A DNA stretch of 64,000 bases from Vicingus serpentipes. GTDB lineage: Bacteria > Bacteroidota > Bacteroidia > Flavobacteriales_E > Vicingaceae. The stretch spans positions 124,001-188,000 of the forward strand of contig NZ_VOOS01000006.1 of the NCBI RefSeq assembly GCF_007993035.1, given 5' to 3'. A program made the position numbers and the translations under genes. The notes beneath the pieces were generated by a model, which was given only the letters and a program-made list of their open reading frames with translations, made no database searches and was not told the origin of the DNA. This document shows positions 18,458 to 27,323 of this stretch, piece after piece (position 1 is the first letter of the stretch; each line of letters starts with the position of its first letter).

Positions 18458-19252
18458 ATGAATAAAATTTTACAAATAATACTTTGGATAATTACAATAG
18501 TTGCTATTGTGGTTGTATTAAGTTTTGTAAATAAAAGTCAAAAAAGTAGAGTCTTTGATGCAGAGCAAGTTCGAGTTAATATTGATTATGAAACAGAAAA
18601 TAGATTTGTAGATGAAGATGGCGTAAAATCTTATGTATTTAATGTAAAAGATACAACGAATAAACTTCTAGGTGATTTTGATGTGTTGAATATAGAACAA
18701 AAAATTAGTGGGAATTCAGCAATTAAAGATGCACAAGTTTATAAAACGATTGATGGTAAAATAATTGTAAATGTTAAGCAAAGAAGACCAATTGCAAGGG
18801 TTTTTACTCGAAATGAAAGTTATTACATTGACGAATATGGCAGCTTGATGCCTTTATCAAATAATTATACCTCTAGGGTTGTTGTTATAAGTGGGATATT
18901 AAATGAACCTTTTGCTTCGAGGTATAAATTTAACTACCAAAATTTGCCAGATAGTTTATCATCAAAAACCTTGCTTGACGATTTGTTTATTTTGACTAAC
19001 TATATAGATAAATCCTCGTTTTGGAAAGCCCAAATTGAACAAGTGTATGTTAATAAAGATTTGGATTTGGAGTTAATACCAAAGGTAGGAAATCATAAAA
19101 TTGTATTAGGAGGCGTAGATAATTTAGATAATAAGTTTTCAAGACTTATGGTTTTTTATAAAAAAGCGCTTCCTAAAACAGGTTGGAATGAATATTCAGA
19201 AATAAACTTAAAGTTTAAAAACCAAATAGTGTGCACAAAAATTTATAATTAA
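18458..19252 (+). CDS. ftsQ: Cell division protein FtsQ
   Basis: The 264-residue bitopic protein has a short cytosolic start, one membrane helix (ILWIITIVAIVVVLSFV, about 8-24), then a periplasmic domain. POTRA-type features are weak, but 'RRPIARVFTRNESYYIDEYGSLMPLS' in the middle is the conserved beta-domain motif of FtsQ. Position between murC and ftsA is canonical. It links the FtsZ-associated cytosolic parts with FtsL and the septal synthase. Confidence 0.9.
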   Translation: MNKILQIILWIITIVAIVVVLSFVNKSQKSRVFDAEQVRVNIDYETENRFVDEDGVKSYVFNVKDTTNKLLGDFDVLNIEQKISGNSAIKDAQVYKTIDGKIIVNVKQRRPIARVFTRNESYYIDEYGSLMPLSNNYTSRVVVISGILNEPFASRYKFNYQNLPDSLSSKTLLDDLFILTNYIDKSSFWKAQIEQVYVNKDLDLELIPKVGNHKIVLGGVDNLDNKFSRLMVFYKKALPKTGWNEYSEINLKFKNQIVCTKIYN

Positions 19253-19253
19253 T

Positions 19254-20534
19254 ATGGAATCCGAAGCTTCAGAAATAGTAGTTGGTTTAGATATTGGTAC
19301 AACCAAAATAGTTGCCATTGTTGGTCGTAAAAACGAGCATGGTAAGCTTGATATACTAGGAATGGGTCGTTCAGAATCTATTGGTGTATCTAGAGGAGTG
19401 GTTTCTAATATTGATAAAACGGTTCAATCTATCAGATTAGCTGTAGAAGATGCTGAAAATAAATCTGGAGTTGAAATAAGAGTTGTAAATGTAGGTATAG
19501 CAGGTCAGCACATTAAAAGTTTACAACACAGAGGAATTAGAGTAAGACATAGTGTTGATGATGAGATTAGTCAGAATGACATTAATATGTTAATTGACGA
19601 TATGTATAAACTGGTAATGTTGCCAGGTGAAGAAATTATACATGTTTTACCTCAAGAGTATATCATTGATAATGAACAAGGTATTAAAGACCCAATAGGG
19701 ATGGCGGGAGTTCGCCTAGAAGCAAATTTCCATATTATTACTGGTCAAGTAGCAGCTGCAAAAAACATTTATAAATGTGTTCATAAAGCAGGTTTAGAGG
19801 TTGAAGATTTAATTCTTGAGCCGTTAGCTTCTTCAGAAGCAGTTTTAAGTCATGAAGAAAAAGAAGCTGGAGTTGTGCTAGTTGACATAGGTGGAGGGAC
19901 AACAGATATCGCTATTTTTCAGGATGGAATAATTCGCCATACGGCTGTTATACCTTTTGGAGGAAACGTTATTACTGAAGATATAAAAGAAGGTTGTGGT
20001 ATTATTAAAAACCAAGCAGAATTATTGAAAGTGAAGTTTGGTTCTACCTTGGCTAGCGAAAGTCAAGAAAATGAAATAGTATCTATACCAGGATTAAGGG
20101 GAAGACCTGCTAAAGAAATTTCGTTGAAAAACTTAGCAAATATTATACAAGCCAGAATGGAAGAAATAATAGAACACATCTATTATGAGATTAAAAATTC
20201 TGGTTATGAAAATAAATTGATTTGTGGTATTGTGGTAACTGGAGGTGGTTCTCAGTTGAAGCACATTACTCAATTAATGGAATATGTTACTGGAATGGAT
20301 ACTAGAATTGGTTATCCAAATGAGCATTTAGCTAAAGGTAACGAAGAGACGTTAACAAGTCCAATGTATGCAACAGGTGTTGGATTAGTGATAAAAGGAT
20401 TTGAAACGTTAAAGCAAAAAACTGCTAGTAATACTGGCGAAGTTGTAAGTCATTCGAAAAAACAAAAAGGAAGCTTTTTTGACAAAATGTTAGGAGCAAC
20501 ACAAAAGTTTTTTGAAGACGGAGAAAATAATTAA
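19254..20534 (+). CDS. ftsA: Cell division protein FtsA
   Basis: The 426-residue actin-fold ATPase has the phosphate-1 loop VGLDIGTTKIVAIVG near 10-24, the phosphate-2 loop VLVDIGGGTTDIAIF near 207-221 and the adenosine motif 'GIVVTGGGSQL' near 324-334. The C-terminal 'FFDKMLGATQKFFEDG' segment is an amphipathic helix that would anchor FtsZ filaments to the membrane. It starts 1 base after ftsQ and precedes ftsZ by 34 bases. Confidence 0.96.
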   Translation: MESEASEIVVGLDIGTTKIVAIVGRKNEHGKLDILGMGRSESIGVSRGVVSNIDKTVQSIRLAVEDAENKSGVEIRVVNVGIAGQHIKSLQHRGIRVRHSVDDEISQNDINMLIDDMYKLVMLPGEEIIHVLPQEYIIDNEQGIKDPIGMAGVRLEANFHIITGQVAAAKNIYKCVHKAGLEVEDLILEPLASSEAVLSHEEKEAGVVLVDIGGGTTDIAIFQDGIIRHTAVIPFGGNVITEDIKEGCGIIKNQAELLKVKFGSTLASESQENEIVSIPGLRGRPAKEISLKNLANIIQARMEEIIEHIYYEIKNSGYENKLICGIVVTGGGSQLKHITQLMEYVTGMDTRIGYPNEHLAKGNEETLTSPMYATGVGLVIKGFETLKQKTASNTGEVVSHSKKQKGSFFDKMLGATQKFFEDGENN

Positions 20535-20568
20535 GAATAAATTAAATAATAAATAAAAGCCCCAAATT

Positions 20569-22359
20569 ATGAAATTTGATTTGCCAAAAGACCAAGCTTC
20601 TATCATTAAAGTGATAGGTGTAGGTGGTGGCGGTAGTAATGCCGTAAATCACATGTATAACCAAGGAATTACAGGTGTAGATTTTGTTATCTGTAATACC
20701 GATGCACAAGCATTAGAGTTAAGTCCAATACCTAATAAAATTCAGTTAGGAACAACTTTAACTGAAGGATTAGGAGCTGGAGCAAACCCTGAGGTTGGTA
20801 AAAATGCGGCTATCGAAGACATTGAGAATATAAAAGCTATTTTAGAAAACAACACTAAAATGGTATTCATTACTGCTGGTATGGGTGGAGGTACTGGAAC
20901 TGGTGCAGCTCCTGTTATTGCTCAAACTGCTAGAGAAATGGGTATTTTAACGGTTGGTATTGTTACTATTCCTTTTTCTTTTGAAGGAAGAAGAAGAAAG
21001 CAACAAGCAGATGAAGGTTTACAAGCCTTAAGAGACAATGTGGATACAATGCTTGTTATTAATAATGATAAGTTAAGAATGATGCATGGTAACTTAAAAA
21101 TGGGAGAAGCTTTTTCTAAAGCGGATGACATTTTAACTATTGCTGCAAAAGGAATAGCAGAAATTATTACAGTTGCTGGTTATATTAACGTGGATTTTGA
21201 AGATGTTAAAACCGTAATGAAAGATGGTGGAACTGCAATTATGGGTTCTGCTACTGCTGAAGGAGAAGAGAGAGCAATTAAGGCTGTTTCTAGTGCTTTA
21301 GCATCGCCGTTACTTAACGATAATGAAATTAAAGGGGCTAATTTCATCTTGTTAAATGTAACTTCTGGTGAGGATGAAATTACAATGGATGAAATTGATG
21401 AAATAACGGATTACATTCAAAATGAAGCTGGTTATACTGCAGAGCTAATTTGGGGTAACGGAACTGATGAATCTTTAGGTAATAGCATTTCGGTTACGGT
21501 AATAGCTACTGGTTTTGGTATATCTCAAAATGCAAATGTTGAATTTGGAGTTAAACCAGAGAAAATTGTTCACAGCCTAGAAAACGACAAACCAGTTGTT
21601 AATGAAGTGAAAGAAACTACTTCTGAAACAACAATAGAAAATTCAGTTGAAGAACCTTATTTAAAGCCAGCAGAAGTTCAGCCAACTTTAGGTTTTGATG
21701 AGGTAGATGAACCTACAAATGAAGTTGAAGAAACGGTTCAAAAAGTAGTATTTAGTTTAGAAGATGATATTACTGAAATAGAACAAAAAAGAGAAGAGTT
21801 TGTAAATGAAGTTGAAGAAGAAACGGTTGTGAATGAAATCACTTCATTTTCTTTAAATACAGAAGAGGAAGTTGAAGAAACTGTTAATGAATTAGAAGAA
21901 ACTGTTAGTGAAATTAATGAGCTTGAAATTCCACAAGATACTTTTGAAGAAGAAGAAAAGTCAGCATCAACAATTGTATGGAATTTACATGATGAAATAG
22001 AAGAATCAGAAAATGCTAGAGCAGAAGAAAATAATGATCCTTTTGTTTTTGAAAACAAAGTTGAAGAAACTGCAGAGTCTGAAGCACCAGTTTATACTAA
22101 TAGAATTCCAGATGAAGATCAATTAAAGCGTTCTCAAGAAAGAATTTTAAAGATAAAAGAGTTGGGCATGAAAATGAAAACTCCTTCAGGAATTAATGAT
22201 TTAGAAAAAGAACCAGCTTATAAAAGACGTCAGATTTCTTTAGATTCTATTCCGCACTCTTCAGAAAATACAATATCAAGATTTAGTCTTTCTGATGATG
22301 AAGATGGAAAACCAAGATTAAAAGATGATAATTCTTTTTTACATGATAATGTAGATTGA
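20569..22359 (+). CDS. ftsZ: Cell division GTPase FtsZ with long acidic linker
   Basis: The 596-residue tubulin homologue has a normal GTPase core of about 325 residues, with GGGSNAVNHM near 20, the tubulin signature GGGTGTGAAP near 106-115 and NNDKLRMM. It differs from the usual length of about 390 by a linker of roughly 230 residues, very rich in Glu, Val and Thr. The linker and tail contain a recurring short motif: VVFSLEDD at 393-400, TSFSLNTEE at 425-433, VWNLHDE at 470-476 and RFSLSDDED at 571-579. The C-terminus ends in NSFLHDNVD and lacks the proteobacterial FtsA/ZipA-binding tail. Long linkers occur across Bacteroidota; the motif repetition is direct observation, and its role as a docking site is inference. 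Confidence 0.96.
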   Translation: MKFDLPKDQASIIKVIGVGGGGSNAVNHMYNQGITGVDFVICNTDAQALELSPIPNKIQLGTTLTEGLGAGANPEVGKNAAIEDIENIKAILENNTKMVFITAGMGGGTGTGAAPVIAQTAREMGILTVGIVTIPFSFEGRRRKQQADEGLQALRDNVDTMLVINNDKLRMMHGNLKMGEAFSKADDILTIAAKGIAEIITVAGYINVDFEDVKTVMKDGGTAIMGSATAEGEERAIKAVSSALASPLLNDNEIKGANFILLNVTSGEDEITMDEIDEITDYIQNEAGYTAELIWGNGTDESLGNSISVTVIATGFGISQNANVEFGVKPEKIVHSLENDKPVVNEVKETTSETTIENSVEEPYLKPAEVQPTLGFDEVDEPTNEVEETVQKVVFSLEDDITEIEQKREEFVNEVEEETVVNEITSFSLNTEEEVEETVNELEETVSEINELEIPQDTFEEEEKSASTIVWNLHDEIEESENARAEENNDPFVFENKVEETAESEAPVYTNRIPDEDQLKRSQERILKIKELGMKMKTPSGINDLEKEPAYKRRQISLDSIPHSSENTISRFSLSDDEDGKPRLKDDNSFLHDNVD

Positions 22360-22378
22360 TTATCTATATAACAAATTT

Positions 22379-22417
22379 AAAAGTCGTTTCTTAGTATCTT
22401 TGAAACGACTTTTTTAT
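22379..22417 (+). terminator. Intrinsic terminator after ftsZ
   Basis: AAGTCGTTTC at 22381-22390 pairs with GAAACGACTT at 22402-22411, followed by a T-run. The loop contains TATCTTTG (22395-22402), an exact TAnnTTTG element that may act as the -7 site of the next gene, so terminator and promoter would overlap. Confidence 0.88.
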
Positions 22418-22444
22418 TTTTAATAAATAATACCATAAAAAACT

Positions 22445-22894
22445 ATGAGTTTAGCAAATCAAATTAACGCAGATATAAAGCAAGCCATGTTGGCGAAAGA
22501 CAAGGATAAATTAGCCGCTTTAAGGGCAGTTAAGTCTGAAATACTATTAGAAGCTACTAAAGGTGGAGAAACTGAAGTATCAGATGATACAGCGTTGAAA
22601 ATCATTCAAAAATTAGTAAAACAACGTAAAGATTCATCTTCGATTTATGTAGAGCAAGGAAGAGAAGATTTGGCTAAAGATGAATTGTTTCAAATTGAAG
22701 TGTTAAGTGTGTATTTACCAGCTCAAATGAGCGAGGATGAAGTTCGTAAGGCAGTGCAAGAAGTAATTGTACAAGTTGGAGCTGCCGGACCTCAAGACAT
22801 GGGTAAAGTTATGGGCCCAGTTATGGGTAAACTGAACGGTAAGGCTGATGGTAAATTAATTTCTACTTTGGTAAAAGAAGAATTAAATAAATAG
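22445..22894 (+). CDS. GatB/YqeY domain protein
   Basis: The 149-residue protein fits the YqeY family: N-terminal 'LANQINADIKQAMLAKDKDKLAALRAVKSEIL' and C-terminal 'GKVMGPVMGKLNGKADGKLISTLVKEEL', the helical GatB tail-like domain. The family resembles the tRNA-binding part of the Asp/Glu-tRNA amidotransferase B subunit but stands alone; its role is not settled. It follows the ftsZ terminator, so it is probably transcribed on its own, and ends at a terminator shared with the convergent aldehyde dehydrogenase. Confidence 0.92.
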   Translation: MSLANQINADIKQAMLAKDKDKLAALRAVKSEILLEATKGGETEVSDDTALKIIQKLVKQRKDSSSIYVEQGREDLAKDELFQIEVLSVYLPAQMSEDEVRKAVQEVIVQVGAAGPQDMGKVMGPVMGKLNGKADGKLISTLVKEELNK

Positions 22895-22916
22895 AAAAAC
22901 ATTATATTTTAAAAGG

Positions 22917-22944
22917 AAAGGGAAGCTATTGCTTCCCTTTTTTG
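22917..22944 (+). terminator. Bidirectional intrinsic terminator
   Basis: AAAGGGAAGC at 22917-22926 pairs with GCTTCCCTTT at 22931-22940 around a TATT loop, followed by T residues. It lies between the convergent yqeY-like gene and the aldehyde dehydrogenase gene. Confidence 0.88.
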
Positions 22945-24387
22945 TTAAAGTTTTACACAAACATTTTTTGGTTCAGTAAAGAAGTCAAGGGCTTCAAAAC
23001 CACCTTCACGTCCAACACCCGAGCTTTTTACACCTCCAAAAGGAGTTCTTAAATCTCTCAATAGCCAACAGTTTATCCAAACAATACCAGCATGTATTTT
23101 TGCTGCCATATTATGTGCTTTGGTTATATCTTGTGTCCAAACAGTAGAGGCTAAACCATAAACTGTAGAGTTAGCCATCATTAATACTTCTTCTTCGGTA
23201 TCAAAAGGCATAATAGTGGTTACTGGGCCAAATATTTCTTCTTGGTTGGTTCTGCAATTATAGCTTAAACCTTCAATTATCGTTGGAGCTAAATAGTAGC
23301 CATTTTCAAATTCACCTTCTAATTTTACTTGGTGTCCACCAACTAAAACTGTTCCGCCTTCTTCTTTTGCTAATTCAATATAACTCAATACTTTTTCCAT
23401 GTGTGGTTTAGAAACCACTGCACCTAAATTAGAGTCTTCAGCCAAAGGGTTTCCAACCTTTAACTGTTTTGTTTTCTCAACAAAAGCATCTCTAAATTTA
23501 TTGTAAATACCACGTTGCACAAAAATTCTAGATCCGCACAAGCATATTTGCCCTTGGTTGGCAAACGAAGAAAGTACGGTAGTTTTTAATGCTTTATCAA
23601 AATCACAATCATCAAAAATTATGTTCGGGTTTTTACCTCCCAATTCAAGCGATAACTTTTTAAACATTGTGCCTGCAGTGCTTATAATTTGCTTTCCGGT
23701 TACTGTTCCACCCGTAAACGATATTACAGGAATGTCAACATGCTCCGTAATGGCAGCACCAACCTTATGTCCTAACCCATGTACAATATTTAAAACACCT
23801 TTTGGCAAGCCTGCTTCAATACAAAGTTCAGAAAGTAAATAAGCTGTATAAGGTGTTACTTCTGATGGTTTTGCAACAACAGTATTCCCAGCAGCCAAAG
23901 CTGGTGCAATTTTCCAACTAAACAAATATAAGGGTAAATTCCAAGGAGAAATACATCCACAAACACCTATAGGTTCTCTTAAAGTGTAGTTAATTGCTGT
24001 TCCTTCCATCGAATGTGATTGGGAAGCATAATGTAAAATACCTGTTGCATAAAAATTAAAGTTAGCTGCTGCTCTAGGTATATCAACTGTTTTAGCCAAT
24101 TTTAAAGGCTTTCCGTTGTCTTTCGATTCTGCTAAAGCCAATCGATCTAAATTATCTTCTATTAAACTTGCTAACTTTTGTAAAATTCTAGCTCGAGTTT
24201 CTTTTGGTGTTTTACTCCATTCAGGAAAAGCAGCTTTAGCAGCTTTTGTTGCTAATTCAACATCATCCTTATCAGAATCAGGAATTAACGAATAAATAGC
24301 TCCTGTAGAAGGATTGTAATTGTCAATATAATTTCCAGCAATTGGAGCAACCAATTCGCCATTAATGTAATTTTTAATCTTTTCCAT
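22945..24387 (-). CDS. Aldehyde dehydrogenase (ALDH8 / 2-hydroxymuconic semialdehyde type)
   Basis: I place the start at the ATG at 24387 (MEKIKNYINGELV), because the frame upstream encodes hydrophobic low-complexity sequence and would overlap the promoter of the divergent regulator. The 480-residue product has the NAD-binding SPWNLPLYL and SFTGGTVTGK segments, the catalytic Glu in ELGGKNP and the catalytic Cys in NQGQICLCGSR. The WINCWLLRDLRTPFGGVKSSG region and general sequence recall ALDH8/2-aminomuconate or 2-hydroxymuconate semialdehyde dehydrogenases, which in Bacteroidota often serve tryptophan (kynurenine) breakdown. No other kynurenine genes are nearby, so the substrate is uncertain. 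Confidence 0.88.
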   Translation of the reverse strand: MEKIKNYINGELVAPIAGNYIDNYNPSTGAIYSLIPDSDKDDVELATKAAKAAFPEWSKTPKETRARILQKLASLIEDNLDRLALAESKDNGKPLKLAKTVDIPRAAANFNFYATGILHYASQSHSMEGTAINYTLREPIGVCGCISPWNLPLYLFSWKIAPALAAGNTVVAKPSEVTPYTAYLLSELCIEAGLPKGVLNIVHGLGHKVGAAITEHVDIPVISFTGGTVTGKQIISTAGTMFKKLSLELGGKNPNIIFDDCDFDKALKTTVLSSFANQGQICLCGSRIFVQRGIYNKFRDAFVEKTKQLKVGNPLAEDSNLGAVVSKPHMEKVLSYIELAKEEGGTVLVGGHQVKLEGEFENGYYLAPTIIEGLSYNCRTNQEEIFGPVTTIMPFDTEEEVLMMANSTVYGLASTVWTQDITKAHNMAAKIHAGIVWINCWLLRDLRTPFGGVKSSGVGREGGFEALDFFTEPKNVCVKL

Positions 24388-24444
24388 TGCTTTATTTTGA
24401 GCTATAAAAGTAGCTAATTTTAAAATAAAAATGGAGTTCTTAAA

Positions 24445-24472
24445 CATATATAGAAAATTATATGTAACTTTA
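24445..24472 (+). promoter_or_regulatory. ArsR operator overlapping promoter of the sulfur island (copy 1)
   Basis: CATATA (24445-24450), 8 bases, then TATATG (24459-24464) form a perfect inverted repeat, directly joined to a -7-like TAACTTTA at 24465-24472. The same arrangement with nearly the same spacer lies in front of the second arsR gene (27722-27749); 25 of 29 bases agree. A second, smaller inverted repeat, ATATAG-n4-CTATAT (24482-24497), ends right at the arsR start codon. ArsR repressors bind such repeats, so this is probably an autoregulatory operator. Confidence 0.75.
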
Positions 24473-24497
24473 CATTTATAAATATAGATAACTATAT

Positions 24498-24782
24498 ATG
24501 ATACAATTAGAAAAACTTGAAAACGCATCGGAAATGCTTAAGGCAATTGCCCACCCAATGCGAATAGCTATTGTGGATATGTTGGCTGATAATAAAAGTT
24601 TAACGGTTACTGAAATTCACGAAGCACTAAATATTGAGCAAGCTGTAGCTTCTCATCATTTAAGCATTATGAAAAATAAAGGAGTTTTAATTAGTGAGCG
24701 CAATGGAAAAAACAGTTATTACAAACTTAAACATCCAAGATTATCGCAAATTGTAAGTTGCATCGATAAGTGCCAACAATAA
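24498..24782 (+). CDS. ArsR-family winged-helix regulator with C-terminal Cys-x3-Cys (copy 1)
   Basis: The 94-residue protein is a compact ArsR/SmtB repressor: 'MLKAIAHPMRIAIVDML' opens the fold, 'TVTEIHEALNIEQAVASHHLSIMKNKGVL' is the helix-turn-helix and the wing follows. It lacks the CVC arsenic site in the DNA-reading helix. Its only cysteines are C88 and C92 in the last helix (SCIDKCQQ). ArsR members such as BigR, SqrR and YgaV sense persulfides with a cysteine pair and sit beside ETHE1-like and rhodanese genes, as here, but their pair is placed differently. Sulfane-sulfur sensing is therefore an inference; a metal or redox signal is possible. Confidence 0.9.
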   Translation: MIQLEKLENASEMLKAIAHPMRIAIVDMLADNKSLTVTEIHEALNIEQAVASHHLSIMKNKGVLISERNGKNSYYKLKHPRLSQIVSCIDKCQQ

Positions 24783-24786
24783 ATTA

Positions 24787-25581
24787 ATGGAAATAGTAGG
24801 TTACATATTAGCAGTTTTAATTGGTGTCTCCTCAGGATTGATTGGTGCTGGAGGATCTATCCTAGCAATTCCTATATTGGTTTACTTTATGGGAGTTGAG
24901 GCAGCAGTTACTGCTCCGGCTTACTCACTTTTTGTTGTAGGTTTTTCTAGTTTAATAGGAACAGTAATTAAATCAAGAAAGCAACAAGTTAATTTTAAAA
25001 CAGCTTTGTTTTTTGGAATACCAACGATAATTTCAATCTTTTTAACCAGAAAATATTTAGTACCTCTTATTCCTGAGTCATTGTTTTTTATAGGAAATTT
25101 TGAAGTAACTAATCGTGTATTGATTTTAGGTGTTTTTTCGATTGTAATGATTGGTTCAGCTTTAATTATGATAAAAGGAAGAACGGAAATGGAGGAGTTA
25201 AATGTTCAGAAAAAGAATAGGGTTTTAAATTTTATTGGAGGATTAGGTATTGGTTCTTTAACAGGAATAGTAGGAGCAGGTGGTGGATTTATAATAATAC
25301 CTGCTTTAACAAGGTTGAGTAATCTTAAAATGAAAATAGCAGTAGGTACTTCTTTAGCAATAATTGCAATGAATTCCTTTTTTGGTTTTTTGGGTAGTAT
25401 AAACACTATTGAAATAGATTGGAAAGTATTATTACCATTTACAGGTTTAGCTGTTTTAGGAATTTTTATCGGTCAACTATTATCATCTAAAATTAATGGA
25501 AATCAATTAAAGAAAGGTTTTGGTTGGTTTGTCTTAATTATGGGAACATATATATTTATAAAAGAATTATTTTTTAATTAA
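24787..25581 (+). CDS. TauE/SafE-family sulfite/anion exporter
   Basis: The 264-residue membrane protein has about eight helices in two related halves, each opening with the glycine-rich family motif: 'GVSSGLIGAGGSILAIPIL' near 13-31 and 'GSLTGIVGAGGGFIIIPAL' near 155-173. TauE/SafE proteins export sulfite, sulfoacetate and related anions. It starts 4 bases after arsR and 15 before the dioxygenase gene, so sulfite produced by that enzyme is the obvious candidate substrate. Family assignment is firm; substrate is inferred from neighbours. Confidence 0.92.
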   Translation: MEIVGYILAVLIGVSSGLIGAGGSILAIPILVYFMGVEAAVTAPAYSLFVVGFSSLIGTVIKSRKQQVNFKTALFFGIPTIISIFLTRKYLVPLIPESLFFIGNFEVTNRVLILGVFSIVMIGSALIMIKGRTEMEELNVQKKNRVLNFIGGLGIGSLTGIVGAGGGFIIIPALTRLSNLKMKIAVGTSLAIIAMNSFFGFLGSINTIEIDWKVLLPFTGLAVLGIFIGQLLSSKINGNQLKKGFGWFVLIMGTYIFIKELFFN

Positions 25582-25596
25582 TAAAAAAGGAAAATT

Positions 25597-27015
25597 ATGT
25601 ACGTAGAACAATTATTTACAGGATGTTTAGCTGAGATGGCTTATTATATTGAATCTAATGGCGAAGCAGCTATAATAGATCCTTTAAGAGAAACAACTCC
25701 TTATACTGATATCGCTAACAGAAGAGGGGCAAAAATTAAGTACGTTTTTTTAACGCATTTTCATGCAGATTTTGTTTCGGGTCATTTAGATTTAGCTAAA
25801 CAAACAGGAGCAACAATAGTTTTTGGTCCAAATGCTACTACTGAATTTGAAATACATTCAGGAAAGGATGGAGAAGAATTTCAATTAGGTGATATCAAGT
25901 TAAGATTGTTACACACGCCAGGACATACAATGGAGTCTTCATCTTATCTGTTGGTTGATGCTGCAGGAGAAACTCCTTATGTGTTTACAGGTGATGCTTT
26001 ATTTATTGGAGATGTAGGTAGACCAGATTTAGCTGTTAAATCTGATTTAACAGAAGCAGATTTAGCAGGTCATTTATTTGATTCATTAAGAAATAAATTA
26101 ATGGTATTGCCAGATGAAACGATAGTTTATCCAGCTCATGGGGCAGGCTCGGCTTGTGGAAAAAACATGAGTAAAGAAACTTATGATACGCTAGGTCATC
26201 AAAAAGAAACCAATTATGCGTTAAGAGCTAACATGACTAAAGAAGAATTTATTAAAGAAGTTACAACTGGCTTGGTTGCTCCTCCTCAATATTTCCCTAA
26301 AAATGTGGGGATGAATAAAGGAGTTAATAAAAGTTATGACAATATTCTAAAAGACGCAAACAGACCTTTAACGGTTGCTGAATTTAAGCAAATTAGGGAG
26401 TCTGAAAATGCGTTGGTAATGGATGTTCGTCATCATCATAATTTTATTAAAGAACACATTAAAGGGTCATTGTTTTTTGGATTAGATGGTGGTTTTGCTC
26501 CTTGGGTTGGAACTTTAATAGAAGATTTAAATACTCCAATCTTATTGGTTGTTCCTGAAGGTAGAGAAGAAGAAGCTATTACACGTTTATCTAGGGTAGG
26601 ATATGATAATGTAAAAGGATTTTTAAATGGAGGAATAAAAGCATGGGAACAAGCTGGAGAAGAAGTAGATGCTTTAATGAATATGACACCACAAGAATTT
26701 GCTGAGAGTATTACAAATCATAATGTAGATATTTTAGATGTTAGAAAAGAATCTGAGTTTTATTCTGAGCACATTGTAAATGATAAAGTTGTAAACTCTT
26801 GTTTAGATAGAATAATGACTGGATATAAAAACTTAGATAAAGATAAAGAGTATTATGTGCATTGTGCTGGTGGTTACCGTTCAGTTATTGCAATTTCAAT
26901 ATTAAAAAATTTAGGATTTAAAGGCTTAGTAAATGTTGATGAAGGTTTTGCAGGTATAAAAAAATGTGAAAATATTCAAACATCAGCATATGTTTGCCCA
27001 ACAACAATGTTATAA
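25597..27015 (+). CDS. ETHE1-type persulfide dioxygenase fused to two rhodanese domains
   Basis: The 472-residue fusion starts with a metallo-beta-lactamase domain (1 to about 250) with THFHADFVSGH (H54, H56, D58), TPGHTMES and FTGDALFIGDVGRPD, which fits the persulfide dioxygenase subgroup. Two rhodanese domains follow. The first (about 262-355) keeps the fold but has VVPEGRE where the active-site loop should have Cys, so it is inactive as a sulfurtransferase. The second (about 365-470) has an active loop HCAGGYRS with Cys423. The enzyme would oxidise glutathione- or low-molecular-weight persulfide to sulfite and move sulfane sulfur. It lies between an exporter and free rhodaneses. Confidence 0.93.
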   Translation: MYVEQLFTGCLAEMAYYIESNGEAAIIDPLRETTPYTDIANRRGAKIKYVFLTHFHADFVSGHLDLAKQTGATIVFGPNATTEFEIHSGKDGEEFQLGDIKLRLLHTPGHTMESSSYLLVDAAGETPYVFTGDALFIGDVGRPDLAVKSDLTEADLAGHLFDSLRNKLMVLPDETIVYPAHGAGSACGKNMSKETYDTLGHQKETNYALRANMTKEEFIKEVTTGLVAPPQYFPKNVGMNKGVNKSYDNILKDANRPLTVAEFKQIRESENALVMDVRHHHNFIKEHIKGSLFFGLDGGFAPWVGTLIEDLNTPILLVVPEGREEEAITRLSRVGYDNVKGFLNGGIKAWEQAGEEVDALMNMTPQEFAESITNHNVDILDVRKESEFYSEHIVNDKVVNSCLDRIMTGYKNLDKDKEYYVHCAGGYRSVIAISILKNLGFKGLVNVDEGFAGIKKCENIQTSAYVCPTTML

Positions 27016-27033
27016 AAATTAAAACAAGAACAA

Positions 27034-27309
27034 ATGAGTTACGAAAATGTAAATTTAAAAGAAGCAACAATTATTGATGTAAGAACACCAGGAGAGTTTG
27101 CTATGGGTTGTGTTGAAGGGTCAACTAATATTCCTTTAGACCAAGTTCCTCATAAAATTGAAGAATTTAAAAACATGAAAAAACCTTTAGTTTTATGTTG
27201 TGCCTCTGGAGGAAGAAGTGGTCAGGCAGTTCAGTTTTTAGAAGCAAATGGAGTGGATGATATATATAACGGTGGTGGTTGGAATATGGTGGCAATGAGA
27301 ATGATTTAA
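27034..27309 (+). CDS. Small cytosolic rhodanese
   Basis: The 91-residue single-domain rhodanese has the IIDVRTPGEFAMGCVEGSTNIPL entry and the active loop CASGGRS with Cys56 as the expected persulfide carrier; a second cysteine, Cys55, lies next to it. The product ends with 'YNGGGWNMVAMRMI'. There is no signal peptide, so it works in the cytosol. It lies 18 bases after the dioxygenase fusion and is a clear paralogue of the rhodanese at 27400. Sulfane-sulfur transfer is family knowledge; the partner is unknown. Confidence 0.93.
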   Translation: MSYENVNLKEATIIDVRTPGEFAMGCVEGSTNIPLDQVPHKIEEFKNMKKPLVLCCASGGRSGQAVQFLEANGVDDIYNGGGWNMVAMRMI

Positions 27310-27323
27310 AAAAATAGATTGAT

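Noticed and set aside
21738-22058. Minus-strand Ser-rich frame opposite the FtsZ linker
   Set aside because: It is the complement of the Glu-rich linker codons (GAA to TTC/TCT) and has no independent support.
24388-24528. N-terminal extension of the ALDH8-like gene
   Set aside because: It overlaps the start of the divergent arsR and its operator; the family start matches the ATG at 24387.
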